Shown: piece by piece, positions 1-8,811 of the stretch | How positions within the stretch are numbered: the first letter of the stretch is position 1 | How the letters are laid out: each line of letters opens with the position of its first letter | NCBI GenBank assembly: GCA_945861125.1 | Contig: CAMASZ010000001.1 | Coordinates: forward strand, 1-26,617 | Direction of reading: 5' to 3' | Length of the DNA: 26,617 nt | From: Rickettsia typhi | GTDB lineage: Bacteria > Pseudomonadota > Alphaproteobacteria > Rickettsiales > UBA1997 | Made by a program: the position numbers and the translations under genes | Notes under the pieces: generated by a model | What the model saw: only the letters and a program-made list of their open reading frames with translations | What the model was told of the DNA's origin: nothing | Database searches by the model: none

Positions 1-440
1 GAATTAAAATAAAGGTCATTGCAGATAATACTACTATAGTTTCTAAATTAATTGACGGGGAATTTCCAGAATATGATAAAGTGGTTCCAAAAAACAATTC
101 CCAATTAGCTATAATAAATAAAAAAATGTTTTATGATGCAGTAGATCGAGCATCAACAGTTGCTAATGACAAGCATAAATCAATAAAGTTGGTTCTAGAA
201 AATGGCAAAATGAATTTGCAGGTTAGTACTAATGAAGGTTCATATGCTCATGAAGAAATTGACATTAATTATCAAGGAGAAAAAATTGAAACAGGCTTTA
301 ATTCGCGTTACTTACTTGAAATAATATCAAATATAGATAAAGAAGAATTGATGATGAGATTTAAAGATGGCTCTTCTCCCGCTATTGTTGAAGCCAAAGA
401 TATGAACTCAGTATTTGTTATAATGCCTGTAAGAGTTTAA
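1..440 (+). CDS. dnaN: DNA polymerase III beta subunit (sliding clamp), 3' part
   Basis: This is the C-terminal part of the beta clamp, the ring that tethers the replicative polymerase to DNA. The reading frame is open from base 3, so the gene runs in from the left and no start lies in the window. About 145 residues are visible. They begin with the domain 2/3 junction motif SKLIDGEFPEYDKVVP, typical of DnaN. The third clamp domain follows, with RYLLEIISNI, and the protein ends in VFVIMPVRV, the hydrophobic C-terminus that helps form the clamp's partner-binding pocket. An internal GTG at 81 could be mistaken for a start, but the family match continues upstream of it. recF follows on the same strand, a classical pairing, although the two are now separated by an inserted element. 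Confidence 0.95.
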   Translation, partial: IKIKVIADNTTIVSKLIDGEFPEYDKVVPKNNSQLAIINKKMFYDAVDRASTVANDKHKSIKLVLENGKMNLQVSTNEGSYAHEEIDINYQGEKIETGFNSRYLLEIISNIDKEELMMRFKDGSSPAIVEAKDMNSVFVIMPVRV

Positions 441-496
441 GATTGCAATATTTCTTTTAGCCAAAATTAGCCAAAAAATAAAGTTAAAATGGTATA

Positions 497-657
497 TACC
501 AAACTAAAAATCTATTGACCCATTTTAGCTTTGTCTTTTTGGTAAAAATTAATACTTCTCAAAGCCTTAGTGGGTCAGTCCACGAATGCTTTTCGAAGTA
601 GCAATTTTTCCTCAAAAATCCTTTGCTAAAATAGATCAATAGATTTTTAGTTTGGTA
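497..657. mobile_element. Foldback MITE (IS630/Tc1-like ends) between dnaN and recF
   Basis: A 161-bp element has terminal inverted repeats of about 37 bp (left from 497, right ending 657), roughly 33 of 38 positions matching when the arms are compared. Ends are TACCAAACTAAAAATC and its complement. A TA dinucleotide sits directly outside both ends (495-496 and 658-659), the target duplication expected of IS630/Tc1-mariner transposition. Inner inverted segments also pair (TACTTC near 553 with GAAGTA near 595), so the whole element can fold into one long hairpin. It has no coding capacity and must have been mobilised in trans. It is distinct in sequence from the MITEs at 11, 14.5 and 26.5 kb, sharing only the TACCAAA ends. 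Confidence 0.8.
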
Positions 658-661
658 TAAT
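653..661 (+). promoter_or_regulatory. Extended -10 promoter formed at the MITE edge, facing recF
   Basis: TGGTATAAT spans the right MITE end and its flanking bases. It matches the extended -10 consensus TGnTATAAT exactly, and such promoters can work without a -35 box; none is obvious here. Transcription would start near 668, giving a leader of only about 9 nt before the GTG at 677. That promoter activity exists is inference. Confidence 0.4.
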
Positions 662-676
662 TTAAAAATTCTTTTA

Positions 677-1795
677 GTGCTTTCTGTGAATCAAGTTTTA
701 ATTTCAAAATTAATTTTAAATAATTTTCGCAATTTCTTAGTCAAAGAATTTTATTTTTCTTCTTCAAATGTCATATTTCTTGGTTGCAACGGAGTTGGCA
801 AAACTAATGCAATGGAGGCGATTAGTCTGATTGCTCGTAATAATTCTCTACGAAATTCCGAAATAGAAGAAATGATTAATAATCAATCGCAACAATTCAT
901 TAATTATTACGAATTATTGAATCATCAATTTATAGAAAACATTACAGTTAGTTTTGATAATTCTATAAAGAAAAAGTCTTGGCAAATAAATGGTGAGCCT
1001 TATAACGCAAAAAGGCAAAGTGATATTAAAAATTTTTTTATAAATTTTATTTTCTTAAATCCTCAAATTGAACAATTGTTTGTTTTGGGCAAATCTAGTC
1101 GAAGAGATTATCTAGATAAAATCATTACCGATATTGATTTGAGCCACTTAAATAGGATAAATAGTTATCAAAAACTTTTAAAAGAACGACTAATTATTTT
1201 GCAAAATTTTAAGCAAGACAGTAAATATAAAAGTTGGTTAGAAATTGTTGAAAATAAAATTGTTGAATTAGGAATAGCTATAGCTTCTGCACGTATTGAG
1301 TCTGTTGAGTTTTTTAACAAGGCTATAGCTTCTTTTGCTTCAAATTTTCCTAAAGTAAAATTGTTGGTAATCGGCGATGTTGAAAATGCAGTAATGAAAC
1401 ATAGTTCAATTCAAATAGAAGAGTTTTATAAAAAAAAATTAGAAGAATCAAGAGCTCATGATCTAGAAAGTTTTAAAACTAATTTTGGTATTCATCGTTC
1501 AGATTTTGATGCAATATTTCTTAATAAAAATATTTCAGCAACTAAATGCTCTACTGGAGAGCAGAAAGCAATAATGGCGTCAATTACTATAGCTCGTGCC
1601 AAAATTTCAGTTAATTATAAAAATCAACCAACCGTAATGATGATTGATGAGATAGTTTCTCACCTTGATAATAAAAGAAAAAATGATTTATTTGAAGAAA
1701 TTTTTGCAATTAAAGTGCAAAGTTTTTTTAGCGCTACATCACCAGATTTATTACCAAATGAACATCTTCAAAAAATGCAACAAATAATTTTTTAA
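677..1795 (+). CDS. recF: DNA replication and repair protein RecF
   Basis: RecF is an SMC-like ATPase that loads RecA at gapped DNA together with RecO and RecR. The 372-residue product has the family length. It starts with the conserved KLILNNFRNF strand, has a Walker A loop GCNGVGKT at residues 36-43, the ABC-type signature CSTGEQKAIM, Walker B VMMIDEIVSHLD and the late motif FFSATSPDLLP. GTG at 677 is a likely start, but a second in-frame GTG at 686 would remove only three residues, and neither has a Shine-Dalgarno. The MITE ends 20 bp upstream of the start and probably displaced the native leader. panE starts 7 bp after the stop, so the two are likely co-transcribed. Confidence 0.93.
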   Translation: MLSVNQVLISKLILNNFRNFLVKEFYFSSSNVIFLGCNGVGKTNAMEAISLIARNNSLRNSEIEEMINNQSQQFINYYELLNHQFIENITVSFDNSIKKKSWQINGEPYNAKRQSDIKNFFINFIFLNPQIEQLFVLGKSSRRDYLDKIITDIDLSHLNRINSYQKLLKERLIILQNFKQDSKYKSWLEIVENKIVELGIAIASARIESVEFFNKAIASFASNFPKVKLLVIGDVENAVMKHSSIQIEEFYKKKLEESRAHDLESFKTNFGIHRSDFDAIFLNKNISATKCSTGEQKAIMASITIARAKISVNYKNQPTVMMIDEIVSHLDNKRKNDLFEEIFAIKVQSFFSATSPDLLPNEHLQKMQQIIF

Positions 1796-1802
1796 CAATA
1801 TA

Positions 1803-2708
1803 ATGAAAAAAATATTGATAATAGGCGCTGGTGCAATCGGCGGTTTTTATGGTGCAAAATTGTCGCAATCTGGAGCTGAAGTTACTTTGTTGTGTCGCTC
1901 CGATTACGATCAAGTTAAGAAAAATGGCATGGAAATAAAAAGCTATTTAGGGGATTTCAATTTTAAACCTCATCAGATCATTAGAAATTCTAATGAATAT
2001 AAAGACGTACCAGATTACGTCCTAGTTACTACTAAAGTTTTGCCGGAAATAAATCTTAAAGAATTATTAAGCCCCGTTATAAAAAAAGATACTGCCATTG
2101 TTTTGATACAAAATGGTATTCATATTGAGCAAGCTTTTGTTGATTTATTTCCAAATCAAGAACTAATAAGCATACTTGCATTTGTTTGTGTAAGTAAAAT
2201 CGATAAGGGTAAAATTTTTCATCAAGATTATGGTAAGTTGATAATTGGGAATTTTCCTAGATTATATTCTAAGAAAGCTGAACATCTTGCCTATTTATGG
2301 AAAAAATCTGGAATTGATGTTGAGTTGTCGCAAGATATTTTAAAAGATCGATGGAAAAAATTAATATGGAATGCTGCTTTTAATCCAATTTCAGTTCTTT
2401 CTGGGGGGTATAATACTAGTGAAATTTTAAAAAATTATGCGACAAAAAATTTAGCAATTAATGTAATGAATGAAGTTTTGCTTTTATCTAAATTAGATGG
2501 TGTTTTAATAGAAGAAGATGTAATTGAAAAAAATATTTCAATGACAGAAAAAATGAAGCCTTATAAAACTAGTATGCTACTTGATTTTGAAGCAAATAGG
2601 AAATTAGAGATTGAAGCAATTTTAGGAAATGCTTTAAAATTTGCTAAAGAAAAGTCAATTGCCGTACCATATATTTCAACACTTTATGCCTTACTCACTT
2701 GCTACTAA
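1803..2708 (+). CDS. panE: 2-dehydropantoate 2-reductase (ketopantoate reductase)
   Basis: Predicted to reduce 2-dehydropantoate to pantoate with NADPH, a step towards pantothenate and CoA. The 301-residue protein has the N-terminal Rossmann motif GAGAIGGFYGAKL (residues 8-20), the QNG segment at 103-105 that contacts nicotinamide, and the C-terminal helical domain signature RWKKLIWNAAFNPISVLSG (from residue 183) carrying the catalytic-type Lys and a conserved Asn. The frame is intact. The PanE/ApbA superfamily includes other 2-oxoacid reductases, and no other pantothenate gene is in the window, so the substrate is the less certain part. Its last 23 bases overlap the start of the next gene, suggesting translational coupling. 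Confidence 0.82.
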   Translation: MKKILIIGAGAIGGFYGAKLSQSGAEVTLLCRSDYDQVKKNGMEIKSYLGDFNFKPHQIIRNSNEYKDVPDYVLVTTKVLPEINLKELLSPVIKKDTAIVLIQNGIHIEQAFVDLFPNQELISILAFVCVSKIDKGKIFHQDYGKLIIGNFPRLYSKKAEHLAYLWKKSGIDVELSQDILKDRWKKLIWNAAFNPISVLSGGYNTSEILKNYATKNLAINVMNEVLLLSKLDGVLIEEDVIEKNISMTEKMKPYKTSMLLDFEANRKLEIEAILGNALKFAKEKSIAVPYISTLYALLTCY

Positions 2709-3900
2709 AATAAAAAAGTTATTTTTAATAATTGTTATTTTTATAACTTTTATTTGTAATAATTGTTATGCCCAAAATCAAATAATAAACAGCAAAAATA
2801 CTTTATTAAAAAAAGATGTTAGAACTGCAAATTCAAATAATAAAAAATTAAAAAGAGACATAAAATTCAAAAGAATTTCTCGCAACAATATTTTGATACC
2901 ACCGAATTATTTACTAGAAGCTAGCTTATTGCAAAATTGCGACAAGATGACAAATAGCGAGTGTTTTAGAAAAGATAGTTTTTTTGGTAACCCATATTTC
3001 CATAAAACAACTATATTTATTTTTAATAATAAAATTGTTGCAGAACAGTTTTTTGATAATCAAAACTCTGATATTAATAAAATTTTTATTAAAATTGTTG
3101 ATGGTAGCTATACTCTAAATACCAATAATGGTAATAAGATTTCTTTTAATGTTAGAAATGGAATTGTTGAAAATTTGATCTTAGTTAGTGGCAAGATAGC
3201 AAAAGAAAAGTTTATTACTTCAAAATGTATATTAGCAGAAAAAACCTATGGCTTCTATAATGCTTATAACAATAGTGATTATTTTAAAAAGACAATAAGC
3301 TTCAAAGATGATAATAATTTTACCGGTTTGCATGAAGCAATTATCTTCTCAGAACAAACAGAACAATCCGAGATAGTTCAATCTGAATTAATGGCAATAT
3401 TTAAAAAGGGAAATAAAGTGCCGTTTTCCATTGAGAAAATAAATATTTGTAAAAAAGCTGATGATCAAATTTATCGAGTTAGAAAATTTAGTAAGAAAGA
3501 ATGTAATAAAAAATATCAAGATTTATTACCAAAAGATTTAAGTGATAAAAAATCTGAGAATATTTCTTCTCAAGATTTAAAAGAGGTAGTTGAAAAAAAT
3601 CTTAATCAACCAACTAAAGCAGGAATTAATTCTAATCAATCTATTATTACTGATATTGGTAATATTGAAAATATCAAAAATGGTCAATCTAAAACCGAAT
3701 CAGATTTGGTTAATAATTCTGATTTACAAAGTATTAAAGATGTCATTACTAATCAGCAACAAGATTTAAAAAATATTTACAAGCTCTCTAAAGAGCAAGA
3801 AGAAGATTTAATTCAATGTTCTCGGTTTGAGTCTTGTGAAGATTTTCTAGAAATCAACGGTTGCGAAGTAAAGGTATTTGAGAACTTTTTTAAGAATTAA
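2686..3900 (+). CDS. Secreted protein of unknown function
   Basis: I do not recognise this 404-residue product. The ATG at 2686 is preferred over an upstream in-frame TTG at 2641. It places a basic n-region (ATKIKK) before a hydrophobic stretch LFLIIVIFITFI and a probable signal-peptidase site after NNCYA, so the protein is exported. The mature part is Lys/Asn-rich with scattered cysteines, including pairs near NCDKMTNSEC and CSRFESC, which could form disulfides in the periplasm. Residues about 280-375 look low-complexity and probably disordered. The start lies inside the 3' end of panE, implying coupling, and the last 11 bases overlap the convergent dipeptidase gene. It could be a lineage-specific envelope protein. 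Confidence 0.65.
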   Translation: MPYSLATKIKKLFLIIVIFITFICNNCYAQNQIINSKNTLLKKDVRTANSNNKKLKRDIKFKRISRNNILIPPNYLLEASLLQNCDKMTNSECFRKDSFFGNPYFHKTTIFIFNNKIVAEQFFDNQNSDINKIFIKIVDGSYTLNTNNGNKISFNVRNGIVENLILVSGKIAKEKFITSKCILAEKTYGFYNAYNNSDYFKKTISFKDDNNFTGLHEAIIFSEQTEQSEIVQSELMAIFKKGNKVPFSIEKINICKKADDQIYRVRKFSKKECNKKYQDLLPKDLSDKKSENISSQDLKEVVEKNLNQPTKAGINSNQSIITDIGNIENIKNGQSKTESDLVNNSDLQSIKDVITNQQQDLKNIYKLSKEQEEDLIQCSRFESCEDFLEINGCEVKVFENFFKN

Positions 3901-4591
3901 TTTGATAATAGTTTTTAACGGTTTCGCTTAGTAAATGATCGGGACATTCAATTATTTTTGGATATTTTTTATCTTGTTCTTTGATGGCACCATTTATTTT
4001 GTTATTACTATCATAATTAAATATCTTTAAATTATAATGCCACCATTCTCCGCGATATATTTCAAATCCTGAATCTATCATGATTTGTTTTAATATTTGG
4101 CGATTTTTTTTGGCTAATTCTGAAATTTTTGTTGAGTCATGATGAGATTCTTCAAGCATTGCATCAAATTCTGTTCCCATATCAAGTTCCTGATTGTTTG
4201 CATCTGTTAAAGTAAGATCAAGAGCAATTCCGCGAACATGAGTAGCGATGCCATTTTTGGGATGAGAAACAAATCCTCCTTTTACAAAATCAGGAAAATT
4301 ATCAGCCATATAAGATTGAACTTTAAAAGGGCGAAAAGCATCCCATATTTTTATTTTGTAGTTTTTTTGTTGAGATAAATCAAGTGCTGATTGCAAAGCT
4401 AAAAAAGCATCTCGATGGATATATAAAAAAGGATGACTATATAGTTGAATTTGACAGAAATTGCTTGATGTTGCATATGGAACATAATCTATAAGCAGAC
4501 TTTTTTGTGGAATAATTTTTATTAAATTATTTTTTTCTAAAAACTTTTCCTCAGTATATTTAAATTCTTTTGAACTAATTTCTATATTCAT
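3890..4591 (-). CDS. ddpX: D-alanyl-D-alanine dipeptidase (VanX/DdpX family, M15D)
   Basis: Predicted zinc dipeptidase cleaving D-Ala-D-Ala, which could recycle peptidoglycan dipeptides. The 233-residue protein carries the full catalytic set of VanX: the arginine in DAFRP (R87), zinc ligands H118 and D125 in ATHVRGIALD, and E182 with H185 in GEWWHYN. Spacing of these residues is close to that of VanX. No signal peptide is visible, so it is probably cytoplasmic. It lies 11 bp downstream of hemJ on the same strand and likely shares its transcript. There is no vanHA-type ligase or dehydrogenase nearby, so a metabolic role is more likely than glycopeptide resistance. Confidence 0.87.
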   Translation of the reverse strand: MNIEISSKEFKYTEEKFLEKNNLIKIIPQKSLLIDYVPYATSSNFCQIQLYSHPFLYIHRDAFLALQSALDLSQQKNYKIKIWDAFRPFKVQSYMADNFPDFVKGGFVSHPKNGIATHVRGIALDLTLTDANNQELDMGTEFDAMLEESHHDSTKISELAKKNRQILKQIMIDSGFEIYRGEWWHYNLKIFNYDSNNKINGAIKEQDKKYPKIIECPDHLLSETVKNYYQINS

Positions 4592-4602
4592 TGTTTTAAA
4601 AA

Positions 4603-5040
4603 TTAAAATGGTTTTAGAATTACTAGGCTAACAATTGCAATCATAACAACTGTTGGTACCTCATTGACTATACGAAAAAATTTCTCAGAATATTTATTTT
4701 TTCCATTTGAGAAGTTTTTACGACACTTGCTTAAGAAGGCGTGGAAAATAGCCAAAACAAAAGTTAGGGTAATCTTAATATGAAGCCATTTTGAACCCTC
4801 AAAACCTATCTGAAATGCTAAGTAAAATCCAAAAATAAAACTTGCAATCATGGCAGGATTCATAATATATCTAAGCAGTTTTCTTTCCATTTCTTGGAAA
4901 ATTTTATCAGTATCTGATTGATAAATAACGCGCGTGTGATATACAAATATTCTAGGCAAATATAATAATCCAGCCATCCATGATATTACTGATATTATGT
5001 GCAATATTTTTATAATATCATAGGTTTCTATTTCAATCAT
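4603..5040 (-). CDS. hemJ: Protoporphyrinogen IX oxidase HemJ
   Basis: HemJ is the integral-membrane protoporphyrinogen oxidase used by many alphaproteobacteria in place of HemG or HemY, the penultimate step of haem synthesis. The 145-residue length fits the family. Several membrane segments are visible, the first holding the conserved histidine in IKILHIISVISWMAGLLYLP, followed by RIFVYH and the loop motif MERKLLRYIMNPAM. It is the first gene of a two-gene minus-strand unit with the dipeptidase and is divergent from prs; the 204-bp gap between them must hold both promoters. Haem made with its help would serve CycM-type cytochromes such as the one encoded at 6190. Confidence 0.9.
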   Translation of the reverse strand: MIEIETYDIIKILHIISVISWMAGLLYLPRIFVYHTRVIYQSDTDKIFQEMERKLLRYIMNPAMIASFIFGFYLAFQIGFEGSKWLHIKITLTFVLAIFHAFLSKCRKNFSNGKNKYSEKFFRIVNEVPTVVMIAIVSLVILKPF

Positions 5041-5158
5041 AATTAATAAAAATATTTGAAGGTTTTAAGTCAAAAAGCAGATTGTTCAAAATTAGATTTA
5101 TGATAGTCTTCTTATGATGATTTTTCTATATTAAAACTTAATTGCAAAAATAAAAAAA

Positions 5159-5187
5159 TTGCAAGTTTTAAATATCTCGAATATAGT
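5159..5187 (+). promoter_or_regulatory. Probable sigma-70 promoter of prs
   Basis: TTGCAA at 5159-5164 is followed by a 17-bp spacer and TATAGT at 5182-5187. Spacing is optimal and both boxes are close to consensus. Transcription would begin near 5194, giving a leader of about 50 nt to the prs ATG. No convincing promoter for the divergent hemJ could be singled out in this AT-rich gap. Confidence 0.5.
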
Positions 5188-5244
5188 ATCTTTTATTTTT
5201 CAATAATACAATTTATAACTTTTAAATATTTAAAAAATTATTGC

Positions 5245-6177
5245 ATGAAACTTCTTGCTTGTAATAGTAACAAAGGCTTAGCGCAAGAAATATCCAAATA
5301 TCTAGGAATTTCTCTTGTAGATGCCGAAATAAAAAGATTTTCCGATCACGAAATATTTGTTGAAGTTAAGGAAAATGTTAGAGGTGAAGATATTTTTGTT
5401 ATTCAATCCACTTCAAGTCCTGCCAATGATCATATTATGGAACTGCTTATAGTTGTTGATGCACTGCGTCGAGCATCTGCTAAAAGAATTACTGCGGTTA
5501 TACCTTATTTTGGCTATGCACGCCAAGATCGTAAAGTAGCACCTCGAACACCTATTTCAGCAAAATTAATTGCTAATTTAATTACATCCTCAGGAGCTGA
5601 TAGGGTCTTGACTCTAGATCTACATGCTGGTCAAATACAGGGTTTTTTTGATATACCGGTTGATAACTTATACGCTTCGCCAGTTTTTGTAAAAGACATA
5701 AAAAAAAATTATACCGACAAAGACTTAACCGTAATCTCTCCTGATGTTGGTGGTTTGGTTAGGGCAAGAGCAATTGCAAAAAAAATCAATGCTGAACTTG
5801 CAATTGTTGATAAAAGAAGACCAAAAGCTGGATTTAGCGAAGTCTTAAATATTATTGGTGAAGTTGATGGTAAAAATTGTATTATTGTTGATGATATAGT
5901 TGATTCTGGAGGAACTCTTTGTAATGCTGCTGAAGCTTTAATTGAAAAGGGCGCTAAATCAGTTTCAGCATACATTACTCATGGAGTTTTATCAGGAAAA
6001 GCTCATGATAGAATTGCAAATTCAAAATTAAGAAGCCTGGTAATCACTGATTCTATTGAGCCCTCCAGTTTAACTTTATCTACCAAGAACATAAAAGTTA
6101 TGACTATCGCAAATTTGCTTGGTGAAGCTATTCGCAACATCTCTCAAGAAAAATCAGTTTCAACACTCTTCGATTAA
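5245..6177 (+). CDS. prs: Ribose-phosphate pyrophosphokinase (PRPP synthetase)
   Basis: Makes 5-phosphoribosyl 1-pyrophosphate from ribose 5-phosphate and ATP, feeding purine, pyrimidine, NAD and histidine synthesis. At 310 residues it is a complete class I enzyme. Visible motifs are the flexible-loop/active-site region [11 protein letters not shown], the ribose-phosphate contact [12 protein letters not shown] starting at residue 125, and the PRPP-binding loop DDIVDSGGT at residues 216-224. The ATG has no clear Shine-Dalgarno. It heads a run of same-strand genes (cycM, prepilin peptidase, ahcY, greA) with gaps of 11 to 22 bp. Parasitic Rickettsia import nucleotides, so having prs suggests some biosynthetic independence (inference). 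Confidence 0.95.
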   Translation: MKLLACNSNKGLAQEISKYLGISLVDAEIKRFSDHEIFVEVKENVRGEDIFVIQSTSSPANDHIMELLIVVDALRRASAKRITAVIPYFGYARQDRKVAPRTPISAKLIANLITSSGADRVLTLDLHAGQIQGFFDIPVDNLYASPVFVKDIKKNYTDKDLTVISPDVGGLVRARAIAKKINAELAIVDKRRPKAGFSEVLNIIGEVDGKNCIIVDDIVDSGGTLCNAAEALIEKGAKSVSAYITHGVLSGKAHDRIANSKLRSLVITDSIEPSSLTLSTKNIKVMTIANLLGEAIRNISQEKSVSTLFD

Positions 6178-6189
6178 AAGATTAATAAT

Positions 6190-6720
6190 ATGAAAAATTT
6201 TTTTAATGATAATAAACATAAAATAATTGATGCTATAACTTACTTTTCTTTTGCGGTAATGATTATTTTTTTGGTCTCTTTATTGGCTGATATTTTATAT
6301 TATCCAAAACAGATGTTAAAAAGAGGTTATGAGATTGAATTATCAAAAGATGGCAAACCAATTGTTAAAAAAGAGGAAAAGCAATTGCCATTAATTGATT
6401 TAATGAAAATGGCTGATATTGATCGAGGTGCAAAAATTTTTAAAAAATGCTCCTCTTGTCACAATATTGGTAAGGGGGAGGGTGCAAAAGTTGGTCCAAA
6501 TCTCTATGGTGTAGTTGGAAGGGCTAAGGGAGTTTTTCCAGGATTTTCATATTCAGAAGGTTTAAAAACTAAAGGTGGAATATGGGATCGTGAATCAATA
6601 AATCAATTTATCACCAAGCCAAAAGATTATATCTCTGGCACTAAAATGGCATTTGCAGGTTTAAAAAAGCCGCAAGATCGCGCTGATGTTATATTGTATT
6701 TAGAAAAACAACCTAAATAG
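6190..6720 (+). CDS. cycM: Membrane-anchored cytochrome c (CycM/c552 type)
   Basis: Predicted electron carrier between the bc1 complex and the terminal oxidase, tethered to the inner membrane. The 176-residue protein begins with an uncleaved hydrophobic anchor (about residues 14-35). A linker follows, then a class I cytochrome c domain. The haem attachment site is CSSCH at residues 87-91 and the axial methionine is M153 in GTKMAFAG. The motifs KVGPNLYGVVGRA and PGFSYSEGLK are typical of mitochondrial-like cytochrome c. Gene length and layout match alphaproteobacterial CycM. It follows prs by 12 bp. Confidence 0.9.
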   Translation: MKNFFNDNKHKIIDAITYFSFAVMIIFLVSLLADILYYPKQMLKRGYEIELSKDGKPIVKKEEKQLPLIDLMKMADIDRGAKIFKKCSSCHNIGKGEGAKVGPNLYGVVGRAKGVFPGFSYSEGLKTKGGIWDRESINQFITKPKDYISGTKMAFAGLKKPQDRADVILYLEKQPK

Positions 6721-6742
6721 TTTTTAATAATTTATATTTTTT

Positions 6743-7495
6743 ATGGAAAGTTTTTTTGGAATAATTTTATCAATAGTTTTTGGAGCAATTTTTGGCTCAT
6801 ATGCCACTTTATTTGCCTATCGATTACCTAGGCAAGAATCTTGTTTTGGAAGATATTTTGGTCCTAAATCTCGTTGTCCTAAATGTGGTATTACAATTAT
6901 CACTCGTGATTTAATACCCCTAATTAACTGGATCATAACTTTTGGAAAATGTAGAAATTGTAAAAATAAAATTCCTCGCATTCACCTATTTGTTGAGATT
7001 ACAACCACTATTCTTTTTCTTATCTGCTATCTAAATTTTTCTTTTAGTGAAAAGTTTATAATATATGCCATGATATCTGTTTCCTTAGTAGTTCTGTTAG
7101 CTTGCGATATCACTCATAAAATTTTTCCTCAACCAGTTTTAATATTTTTGTTGTTTTTTATAACTATAGATCGCGTAATCGATGATCAGACAATTTTAAA
7201 TATAATATATTCTGCTATTGTTGGAGTAATTATAGTGTCAATTTTTATCAAAATTTTTTCTGAAAAACTAAATTATTTTTTTAGTAATAAAACTCAGTTG
7301 TACGATTACTCAAAATTTATTTTAATAGCATCACTTGGTTTAAATTATTTAGAATTTCTATATTATTCAGTTGTTGTGATGGTTATATTAACATTCTTGT
7401 CGGCTATACATATTATTGGAAAGAAAAATCCCTTGAACTTTGGTTATGTCTTTATAATTCCTTATATTTGGACAATTTTTTTAATCAACAATTAA
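6743..7495 (+). CDS. pilD: Prepilin peptidase (A24 family, PilD-like)
   Basis: Predicted inner-membrane aspartic peptidase that cleaves and N-methylates type IV pilin-like precursors. The 250-residue protein has the N-terminal signature [18 protein letters not shown] and the zinc-type cysteine quartet C45/C48 and C70/C73 of the methylase domain. Multiple membrane helices follow. The first catalytic aspartate is D122 in [11 protein letters not shown]. The second is expected in a GxGD motif before KLL; here the aligned segment reads [16 protein letters not shown] with D188, so the aspartate is kept but both glycines are lost. The terminal GKKNPLNFG matches the family. A pilin substrate candidate is encoded at 9540. 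Its end overlaps the ahcY reading frame, but the real ahcY start is 11 bp downstream. Confidence 0.87.
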   Translation: MESFFGIILSIVFGAIFGSYATLFAYRLPRQESCFGRYFGPKSRCPKCGITIITRDLIPLINWIITFGKCRNCKNKIPRIHLFVEITTTILFLICYLNFSFSEKFIIYAMISVSLVVLLACDITHKIFPQPVLIFLLFFITIDRVIDDQTILNIIYSAIVGVIIVSIFIKIFSEKLNYFFSNKTQLYDYSKFILIASLGLNYLEFLYYSVVVMVILTFLSAIHIIGKKNPLNFGYVFIIPYIWTIFLINN

Positions 7496-7506
7496 ATAAC
7501 AGCTTC

Positions 7507-8793
7507 ATGAAAGATTATAAAGTAAAAGATATTTCTTTAGCAGAATGGGGTAGAAAAGAAATATTGTTGGCAGAAAACGAAATGCCTGGTTTAATGGCGC
7601 TTAGAAAGAAACACGAAAAATCCAAGCCACTTAAAGGTGCTAGAATTGCAGGCTGTCTTCATATGACGACTGAAACCGCGGTTTTAATTGAAACTCTTAC
7701 ATGTTTAGGTGCAGAGGTGCGCTGGAGTTCTTGTAATATATTTTCTACAGTAGATCAAGCAGCTTCAGCAATAGCTAAAGCTGGCATTCCAGTTTTTGCT
7801 TGGAAAGGTGAAACCGAAGAAGAGTATCAATGGTGTATAAATCAAACGATTATTGGTAAAGATAACTGGACTCCTAATATGATTTTAGATGATGGAGGAG
7901 ATCTTACTAAAATTATCCATGAACAATTTCCTCAAATTATAAAAAATGTTAAGGGGCTTTCCGAAGAGACTACAACAGGGGTAGCAAGGCTTTACCAAAT
8001 GGAAAAAGAGGGAAAGTTAAAAGTTCCAGCTATTAATGTTAATGATTCTGTAACTAAATCAAAATTTGATAATATTTATGGTTGCAAAGAAAGTGTTATT
8101 GACGGTATAAAACGTGCAACAGATATAATGATAGCTGGGAAATTGGTTGTTGTTTGTGGTTATGGTAATGTTGGAAAAGGTTGTGCCGAGGCTTTTAAAT
8201 CTCAGGGTGCTCGTGTTGTTGTTACTGAAATTGATCCAATATGCGCTCTGCAGGCTGCAATGGCAGGTTATCAGGTTTTAACTTTAGAAGATGTGGTCTC
8301 TCGAGCTGATATTTTTATAACTGCAACAGGTAATTTGGATGTAATAACTATTGATCATATGCGCGCCATGAAAGATTGTGCAATAGTTGGAAATATTGGT
8401 CACTTTGATAATGAAATACAAGTTGAACCCCTTAGAAACCTTAATTGGACAAATATCAAACCACAAGTTGATCAAATTAATTTTCCTAATCAAAAGAGAA
8501 TAATACTTCTTGCTGAGGGTCGTTTGTTAAATTTAGGATGCGCTACTGGACATAGCGCTTTCGTAATGTCAACAAGCTTTACAAACCAAGTTATGGCTCA
8601 AATTGAATTGTGGCAAAATGGTTCGAAATATCAAAATAAGGTTTATGTTTTGCCAAAAGAGTTAGATGAAGAGGTTGCTTTTTTGCATTTAGATAAATTG
8701 GGAGCAAAAGTAACAAGACTCTCTAGTAAACAGGCTGATTATTTAAATGTTAAAGTTGATGGACCATTCAAAACCCAAGAATATAGATATTAA
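7507..8793 (+). CDS. ahcY: Adenosylhomocysteinase (S-adenosylhomocysteine hydrolase)
   Basis: Splits S-adenosylhomocysteine to adenosine and homocysteine, removing the product that inhibits methyltransferases. The frame is open from 7468, but the ATG at 7507 gives the family N-terminus [18 protein letters not shown] and 428 residues. Conserved parts include [26 protein letters not shown], the NAD-binding Rossmann motif [25 protein letters not shown] with the substrate-binding Lys/Asp, and the C-terminal KTQEYRY, whose K and Y residues close the NAD site in the tetramer. The gene sits between prepilin peptidase and greA in the same-strand run. It supports a complete SAM cycle, relevant because a DNA methyltransferase lies 10 kb away. 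Confidence 0.95.
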   Translation: MKDYKVKDISLAEWGRKEILLAENEMPGLMALRKKHEKSKPLKGARIAGCLHMTTETAVLIETLTCLGAEVRWSSCNIFSTVDQAASAIAKAGIPVFAWKGETEEEYQWCINQTIIGKDNWTPNMILDDGGDLTKIIHEQFPQIIKNVKGLSEETTTGVARLYQMEKEGKLKVPAINVNDSVTKSKFDNIYGCKESVIDGIKRATDIMIAGKLVVVCGYGNVGKGCAEAFKSQGARVVVTEIDPICALQAAMAGYQVLTLEDVVSRADIFITATGNLDVITIDHMRAMKDCAIVGNIGHFDNEIQVEPLRNLNWTNIKPQVDQINFPNQKRIILLAEGRLLNLGCATGHSAFVMSTSFTNQVMAQIELWQNGSKYQNKVYVLPKELDEEVAFLHLDKLGAKVTRLSSKQADYLNVKVDGPFKTQEYRY

Positions 8794-8811
8794 ATAAATA
8801 ATTATTTTAAA

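Noticed and set aside
81..440. dnaN starting at GTG 81
   Set aside because: DnaN similarity (SKLIDGEFPEY) continues upstream of 81 in the same frame, so the gene is cut by the window edge.
496..658. Rho-independent terminator of dnaN
   Set aside because: The hairpin is far too long, has TA duplications at both ends and lacks a terminal T-run; it is an inserted element.
2641..2685. Longer N-terminus for the secreted protein from TTG 2641
   Set aside because: It would place 15 extra residues before a good signal peptide and overlap panE more deeply; ATG 2686 is simpler.
3890..4591. Vancomycin resistance gene
   Set aside because: Catalytic residues fit VanX, but without vanH or vanA nearby and in a Gram-negative-type genome, a metabolic dipeptidase is more likely.
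5709..5975. Minus-strand ORF inside prs
   Set aside because: Shadow of the well-conserved prs frame, with no motif or start signal.
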